A stretch of DNA of 64,000 bases from JAXLVB01 sp046329195. GTDB lineage: Bacteria > Bacteroidota > Bacteroidia > Cytophagales > Spirosomataceae. This document shows positions 59,304 to 64,000 of this stretch, one piece after another. Every line of letters begins with the position of its first letter. Position 1 is the first letter of the stretch. The stretch lies in contig JAXLVB010000001.1 of assembly GCA_046329195.1 (NCBI GenBank), positions 2,914,001-2,978,000 of the forward strand, read 5' to 3'. Under the pieces are notes generated by a model. The model saw nothing but the letters and a program-made list of their open reading frames with translations. It was not told where the DNA came from and ran no database searches. A program made the position numbers and the translations under genes.

Positions 59304-62300
59304 ATGGAAAAAAAGACCGCACAAACTGAAATACAAAACCTATTAAACGAAACCGCTTTTCAGAAGCAACTGGCTCATATTGCCGTGCAAAGCGGCGAAA
59401 GTCAGGTGCAAGTCAACAAAAAGGCACAGGCTTATTTGACCGAACTCTACGCCGAACATAACCCTACTACCAACTTGGTGGTGGTTGAGATTGTACAGTA
59501 CCTCTTGAGTCAAGGTTATGACAAAAGTATTGATGTAAATGCTCAGGAAATCAAGGCATTGACCAAGCTAATGCGTAAGCACCCCATCGCTTTTGTACTG
59601 ACTCACAAATCGTACGTGGACTTGCTGGTGCTGATGCTGGTGATGGCACGGCATGGTCTGCCGCTGCCTTATATGTTTGCAGGCATCAACCTCGATTTGT
59701 TTGGGGTGGGGCAATTGGTTCGTAAAAACGGGGTTATTTACATCCGTCGCTCGTTCAAAGATGACTTGGTGTATAAAGCCAGCCTGCGCCACTTTATTAC
59801 TTATCTGCTCAATCACCACGCCAATTTTATGTGGGCCTTGGAAGGCACACGCTCTCGCACAGGCAAGTTGTTGTGGCCTCAAATGGGTATTCTCAAATAC
59901 ATCATGGAAGCCAACCACGATGCTAAAGTGCAGGTACAGTACGTACCCGTCTCGATTGTGTATGACCTGATTCCTGATGTCGAAGAAATGACCCAAGAGG
60001 GGAGAGGCAAGAAGAAAAAGCCCGAAAATTTGAAGTGGCTCGTCAATTATTGGCAACAGATGAGCCGAGAAAAAATGGGTCGAATTTCGCTGCGTATCGG
60101 TGCCCCCGTACAGCCCACCGACAAAGATAAGATAGGTATGGAAGATGACCTTGCCGAAAACGACTTGGATACTCTTCGCCCCAACAGTACGATTTCGGAG
60201 TTGGCGATAAAATTGGCGCAACGCATCAATGACATCACGCCCATCACTACCGCTTCACTGATTTGTACGTCTTTGTTGAGCAAGTTTGCCGCCTCCAAGC
60301 GGCAGATTGAAAGCGACGTAACCGATTTGATGCAAATCATCGAGGTTCATAAGCATGATGCCCTCGTGGACCGAGGCCGCTCCATCGGCGAAAGCGTACA
60401 GGCTGCTTTGAATCTGTTGACCAAAGCACAGATTTTTCACTTGCAGGGCGATGGCCTCAATGCTCGTTATACCATTTCGAGAGAGCATTATTTGCAGGCC
60501 ACGTATTACTCCAATATGGCCGTGCACCACCTCTACAGGCGGGCGTTTATTGAGTTAGCACTTCTGAAAATCAAAGACATAGAGCCACGTCAGCGGATGC
60601 TTTCGTTCTGGACCGACGTGATGGAACTGCGTGATACGTTTAAGTTTGAGTTCTTCTATTCGCCTAAGCCTCAGTTTACGAGCGAAATCGAAGCTGACCT
60701 CAACTCCATTGATACCCAATGGGAAGAAACCATTTTTCAGACCGAGTCCGACGTAAAGGTTTTGTTAGAAAATCAAAAGCTCTTGGTGGCACCCGTACTA
60801 CTGTATAACTACGTAGAAGCGTACCGAGTGGTAGCACATGGCTTACAAATGTGGAACCCTAACGATACCCTGAGTGATGAACAAAAATTCGTTGATTTTT
60901 GCCTGTTGCTGGGTGAAGAAATGCACTGGCAGGGGCGGATTCGCCGGATCGAGGCCGTTTCTAAGCCATTCTTGCAAAACGGCGTCCGACTCGTTCAAAA
61001 TCTTCGCTTGATTCCTGATTATCAAGACCATAAGAAAGAAGAAATTGCCCGTTTTATTGAATGGGTAGAAGACGTTGCCAACCGCATCAACCAATTACAA
61101 GGCATCACCATTGCCAAGCCCCAAGAGACTTTCTTGGCGCTACCCATCGAGCGAGAAATCGTGCCTGGCTCTAAAACCGAGAGCCTCACCAAAGAAATCA
61201 TGACAGGTGAAGCAGGCCCTCATATTGGTGCCTTCTTTGATTTGGACAGAACGCTGATTAAAGGCTTCTCGGCTAAGGATTTCTTCAAGACCCGCCTCAT
61301 GAGTGGTAAAGTGACTTCCAAAGAACTCATTGCGCAGTTTGCAGGGGCGTTGTCGTATGCCATTGGCAATGGAAACTTTGCCAGTATGGCGGCCATTGGT
61401 GCCAAGGGTGTCAAAGGCATCGAAGAAAAGGTGTTTCTGGATGTAGGTGAGGAGGTTTATCAAAAGCATTTAGCCGACGCCATTTTCCCAGAGTCCAGAG
61501 CCTTGGTGGCGGCACATTTGGCTATGGGGCATACCGTGGCGATTGTGTCGGCGGCTACGCCTTACCAAGTAGAGCCAGTAGCCCGTGATTTAGACATCTC
61601 GCACGTGATGTGTACACGGATGGAAGTTAAAAAAGGAAAATTTACGGGTAATATTATTGAACCTGCCTGTTGGGGCGAAGGTAAAGCCACGGCGGGTCTT
61701 ACTTTAGCCAAACAGCACGGTTTAGACTTGGCCAAGAGCTACTTTTATACCGACAGTGTCGAAGACCTCCCTCTGCTCGAAATCGTTGGGAATCCACGCC
61801 CACTCAACCCCGATGCCAAACTGGCTACCTTGGCCTTCAAAAACGATTGGCCTGTCAATCGCTTCACCGAAGAGAACTCCTCTGACCTAACCAATCTGGT
61901 CAGAACAGGGTTGGCAGGGAGTGTGTTTGTGCCAGCCATTATCAGAGGTGCCATGCAAGGTATCATGAACATGTCTTGGACAGAAGGCGTGGAGTCAATG
62001 ATGGCAGGGCTGGGCGATTTTGGTACGGCAGCGGCAGGTATTGACTTGGCCGTGAAGGGCGAAGAATACCTGTGGTCAAGCCGTCCGTGCGTGTTTATCC
62101 TGAACCACCAAAGCAACGCTGACTTCTTAATTGCGGCTAAGCTCATTCGCAAAGGGGCGAGAGGTGTAGCCAAAAAAGAACTCCAAAAAATGCCGATAGT
62201 GGGGCAAATGTTGGCGGCTTCGGGGACGATTTTTCTCGATCGTGAAAACAAAGAAAAGTCCATCGAAGCCCTCGCCCCCGCCGTTGAGAGTCTCAAAAGT

Positions 62301-62594
62301 GGTACTTCTGTCGTGATTTTCCCCGAAGGTACCCGCAGTTACGACTATACTTTGGGCCGATTTAAGAAAGGAGCTTTCCACTTGGCTATGCAAGCGGGAG
62401 TTCCGTTAGTGCCTATTGTCTTGAAAAATGCCCACGATGCCATGCCTCGTGGCAAGAATATTTTCAAACCCACCTTGGTAGAGGTAGTTGTACTGCCCCC
62501 CATCTCGACCTCCGACTGGACCAAGACCAACATGAACGAAAAAATTGAGCAAGTGCGAAATTTGTTCTTGAGCGAATTGGGGCAATTGGTGTAA
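59304..62594 (+). CDS. Three-domain acyltransferase / HAD-IB / acyltransferase fusion
   Basis: Start at ATG 59304 (MEKKTAQTEIQNLLNETAFQ, 1096 aa). Domain 1 (about 90-340) is a PlsB-like glycerolipid acyltransferase with LTHKSYVDLLVL (HxxxxD at His101) and ALEGTRSRTGK. Domain 2 (about 640-850) is a HAD-IB phosphatase: FFDLDRTLIKGFSAKDFF, VSAATPYQVEPVA, FYTDSVEDLPLL. Domain 3 (about 880-1090) is a PlsC-like acyltransferase: FILNHQSNADFLIA and VIFPEGTRS. It could make and process phosphatidic acid on one chain. It lies directly upstream of gpsA, which makes the glycerol-3-phosphate acceptor. Confidence 0.87.
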   Translation: MEKKTAQTEIQNLLNETAFQKQLAHIAVQSGESQVQVNKKAQAYLTELYAEHNPTTNLVVVEIVQYLLSQGYDKSIDVNAQEIKALTKLMRKHPIAFVLTHKSYVDLLVLMLVMARHGLPLPYMFAGINLDLFGVGQLVRKNGVIYIRRSFKDDLVYKASLRHFITYLLNHHANFMWALEGTRSRTGKLLWPQMGILKYIMEANHDAKVQVQYVPVSIVYDLIPDVEEMTQEGRGKKKKPENLKWLVNYWQQMSREKMGRISLRIGAPVQPTDKDKIGMEDDLAENDLDTLRPNSTISELAIKLAQRINDITPITTASLICTSLLSKFAASKRQIESDVTDLMQIIEVHKHDALVDRGRSIGESVQAALNLLTKAQIFHLQGDGLNARYTISREHYLQATYYSNMAVHHLYRRAFIELALLKIKDIEPRQRMLSFWTDVMELRDTFKFEFFYSPKPQFTSEIEADLNSIDTQWEETIFQTESDVKVLLENQKLLVAPVLLYNYVEAYRVVAHGLQMWNPNDTLSDEQKFVDFCLLLGEEMHWQGRIRRIEAVSKPFLQNGVRLVQNLRLIPDYQDHKKEEIARFIEWVEDVANRINQLQGITIAKPQETFLALPIEREIVPGSKTESLTKEIMTGEAGPHIGAFFDLDRTLIKGFSAKDFFKTRLMSGKVTSKELIAQFAGALSYAIGNGNFASMAAIGAKGVKGIEEKVFLDVGEEVYQKHLADAIFPESRALVAAHLAMGHTVAIVSAATPYQVEPVARDLDISHVMCTRMEVKKGKFTGNIIEPACWGEGKATAGLTLAKQHGLDLAKSYFYTDSVEDLPLLEIVGNPRPLNPDAKLATLAFKNDWPVNRFTEENSSDLTNLVRTGLAGSVFVPAIIRGAMQGIMNMSWTEGVESMMAGLGDFGTAAAGIDLAVKGEEYLWSSRPCVFILNHQSNADFLIAAKLIRKGARGVAKKELQKMPIVGQMLAASGTIFLDRENKEKSIEALAPAVESLKSGTSVVIFPEGTRSYDYTLGRFKKGAFHLAMQAGVPLVPIVLKNAHDAMPRGKNIFKPTLVEVVVLPPISTSDWTKTNMNEKIEQVRNLFLSELGQLV

Positions 62595-62642
62595 ATTAAC
62601 ATCTCACTCTGGCAGATTGACGACTCTTAAACCTAATCAACC

Positions 62643-63644
62643 ATGTCTTTACGCATAGGATTACTCGGAGGAGGCTCGTGGGGTACTACCATCGCTTCGC
62701 TGGTGGCCAAAAACAACCCGGCCATCATGTGGGCTCGTGATGCTCATACCGTAGCTGACATCAACCAGCACCACCGCAACGAGAAATACCTCCCCAACGT
62801 AACCCTGACCGAAACCCTTCGAGCCACTACTTCCGTCAAAGAAGCCGTGCGAGACGCCGATGTGGTGGTGATGGGCGTGCCTTCGCAGAGTTTTCGTCGG
62901 GTGTTAGAAGATGCCAAGCCTTACATCAGGCCTTGGGTACCGATTGTGAGTCTATCAAAAGGCTTAGAGCAAGGCACCCGAATGCGGATGACCGAAATCA
63001 TCGAGACTGTGATGCCAGGACATCCAATAGGCGTACTGACAGGCCCTAACTTGGCAATGGAAATCATGCAAGGGCAAGCCGCTGCGGCCGTCATCGCCAT
63101 GGTGGACGACACCATCGCTCGGGTGTTGCAAGGAGTTTTTCGGACGGGGCTGTTCAGGGTATATACCAATAACGACGTGATTGGCTGTGAGTTAGCAGGC
63201 GCACTCAAAAACGTCATCGCTATTGCCGTAGGCATGGGCGACGGCGCTGGAGCTGGCGATAACACCCGGGCGGCGGTGATTACCCGAGGATTGGCCGAAC
63301 TGAGCCGCCTTGGAACAGCTATGGGAGGCAAACCGATGACGTTCGCTGGCTTAGCAGGCATGGGCGATCTCATCGCCACTTGTACCAGTACCCTGAGCCG
63401 CAACCGCTACGTAGGCGTGCAACTCGGTAAAGGACGTACCCTCGACGACATCATCAACGAGATGTCAATGGTAGCCGAAGGGGTCAAAACGTGCAGTGTA
63501 GTGATGGAACTCTCAGCCGAATACGGCATTGATATGCCTATTACTACTGAGGTGAATAGAGTTGTGAATGAGGGTTTTACGGCCCGAGACGCCTTCAAAG
63601 GTCTGCTTCGCAACAAAATTGGCTCCGAAGCCGACCCGGGTTGA
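62643..63644 (+). CDS. gpsA: NAD(P)H-dependent glycerol-3-phosphate dehydrogenase
   Basis: The 333-aa protein has the Rossmann motif GLLGGGSWGTTIASL (residues 6-20), VSLSKGLEQGTRMRMTEII, the GPNLAMEIMQG segment, and the catalytic region ELAGALKNVIAIAVGMGDG with Lys near 192. It reduces dihydroxyacetone phosphate to sn-glycerol-3-phosphate for phospholipid synthesis. It begins 48 bases after the acyltransferase fusion, in a functional pair with it. Confidence 0.95.
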   Translation: MSLRIGLLGGGSWGTTIASLVAKNNPAIMWARDAHTVADINQHHRNEKYLPNVTLTETLRATTSVKEAVRDADVVVMGVPSQSFRRVLEDAKPYIRPWVPIVSLSKGLEQGTRMRMTEIIETVMPGHPIGVLTGPNLAMEIMQGQAAAAVIAMVDDTIARVLQGVFRTGLFRVYTNNDVIGCELAGALKNVIAIAVGMGDGAGAGDNTRAAVITRGLAELSRLGTAMGGKPMTFAGLAGMGDLIATCTSTLSRNRYVGVQLGKGRTLDDIINEMSMVAEGVKTCSVVMELSAEYGIDMPITTEVNRVVNEGFTARDAFKGLLRNKIGSEADPG

Positions 63645-63657
63645 TGATTCGTTCCAA

Positions 63658-63987
63658 TTAGCCGTTTTTAGGTTGGCTATCCAGCATTTTACCCAAGATT
63701 TTGGCGAGTTTCATGGCTTGGCTATAGTCACCATCAATCTTCAAGCGCCCTTGCATAAAAGCCGTCTGTACGTCGAGTTTGCCCGCCGCAATTTTCACAA
63801 GGTGCTCGTCTTCGATGGTGAAGGTGGCATCGGCGTTGGGCGTTTTTCCACTTTTTACCGTCCCCGGATAAGTGCTGATGTCCACTACGTATTCGGCTGG
63901 CGCTGGACCCGTTACCTTAAATTGGAAGACTCCACTCTTAGGCTTTCCGTTGTCTGGCATCTCTTTCAAGAACTTTTTGAGCTGCAT
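63658..63987 (-). CDS. SCP2 sterol/lipid carrier domain protein
   Basis: The 109-aa protein is a single SCP2 domain (GVFQFKVTGPAPAEYVVDI, ADATFTIEDEHLVKIAAGK, AFMQGRLKIDGDYSQAMKLAKIL). SCP2 proteins bind lipids such as fatty acyl chains or sterols. It is convergent with gpsA (13 bases between stops). The start MQLKKFLKEMPDNG lies 13 bases from the window edge. Confidence 0.9.
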   Translation of the reverse strand: MQLKKFLKEMPDNGKPKSGVFQFKVTGPAPAEYVVDISTYPGTVKSGKTPNADATFTIEDEHLVKIAAGKLDVQTAFMQGRLKIDGDYSQAMKLAKILGKMLDSQPKNG

Positions 63988-64000
63988 AAACAGCTTGTCC

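Noticed and set aside
59568..60221. 217-aa minus-strand open frame
   Set aside because: It is antisense to the acyltransferase fusion, whose catalytic motifs are clear.
1..64000. tRNA, rRNA, insertion sequences, prophage genes
   Set aside because: I looked for them on both strands and found no transposase, integrase or recognisable RNA gene. Short structured RNAs could be missed by eye.

Overview
The window looks like a chromosomal segment of a Bacteroidota bacterium, probably order Cytophagales (a Spirosomaceae/Runella-like organism is my inference). The support is direct: a type IX secretion C-terminal domain, a DUF5686 outer-membrane protein, many lipoprotein signals, a fused cbb3 oxidase subunit CcoNO, a Sec-type (clade II) nitrous oxide reductase, and promoters that fit the Bacteroidota consensus TTTG-N17-21-TAnnTTTG. 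I saw no rRNA, tRNA, CRISPR array, insertion sequence or phage.

Layout. (1) 1-4.5 kb, minus strand: a metal-related cluster with two MauG/MbnH-type di-heme peroxidases around an MbnP-type copper-site protein, plus an outer-membrane protein with a CDMCGCG motif whose 5' end carries a REP-like twin hairpin. (2) 4.6-8.5 kb: a secreted esterase and a large DUF5686 protein. (3) 8.7-18 kb, plus strand: a sugar gene cluster resembling nonulosonic-acid synthesis (GT-B-like protein, SpsF-like cytidylyltransferase, split transketolase, class III aminotransferase, GNAT, PtmA-like SDR, KdsC-like phosphatase, NeuB-like synthase). It is interrupted by a two-gene nucleotidyltransferase-fold module and by four ~128-bp G-rich tandem repeats. 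(4) 18-20.2 kb: sterol-desaturase family protein, Uma2 nuclease-fold protein, SMR transporter. (5) 20.2-29.2 kb, minus strand: a nitrous oxide reduction operon (cytochrome c, nosZ, a membrane-NosL fusion, nosD, nosF, an NnrS-like protein, nosY), followed by fasciclin, cupin and truncated globin genes. (6) 29.4-38.8 kb, minus strand: the complete cbb3 oxidase locus (ccoI, ccoS, ccoNO, ccoQ, ccoP, ccoG, a 49-aa FixH-like stub, a TauE/SafE-type protein, a Crp/Fnr regulator). (7) 39-40.2 kb: a cysteine-rich FNR-type regulator and an HTH-less cyclic-nucleotide-binding-domain protein. (8) 40.3-64 kb: mixed housekeeping and envelope genes (SSS symporter, miaA, two rhodaneses flanking an unknown secreted pair, a T9SS cargo, PASTA protein, riboflavin synthase, WG-repeat protein, an exported Ppx-fold protein, YncE-phosphatase fusion, a three-domain acyltransferase/HAD fusion, gpsA, SCP2).

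How it fits together. Regions 5 to 7 form a low-oxygen respiration island: a high-affinity oxidase, an N2O reductase and their maturation factors share FNR-like palindromes (TGATnnnnATCA) at three sites, and two Crp/Fnr proteins with the same ETVIR recognition helix are encoded there. Copper is a second theme: NosZ, NosL/D/F/Y, CcoI and the MbnP/MbnH cluster are all copper-enzyme or copper-handling genes. No single block is certainly an undescribed system. The best candidates are the MbnP/di-heme/CDMCGCG cluster, the nonulosonate-like cluster with transketolase, the DUF6932-like two-gene module, the secreted Cys-rich peptide plus lipoprotein pair, and the exported Ppx-fold protein.
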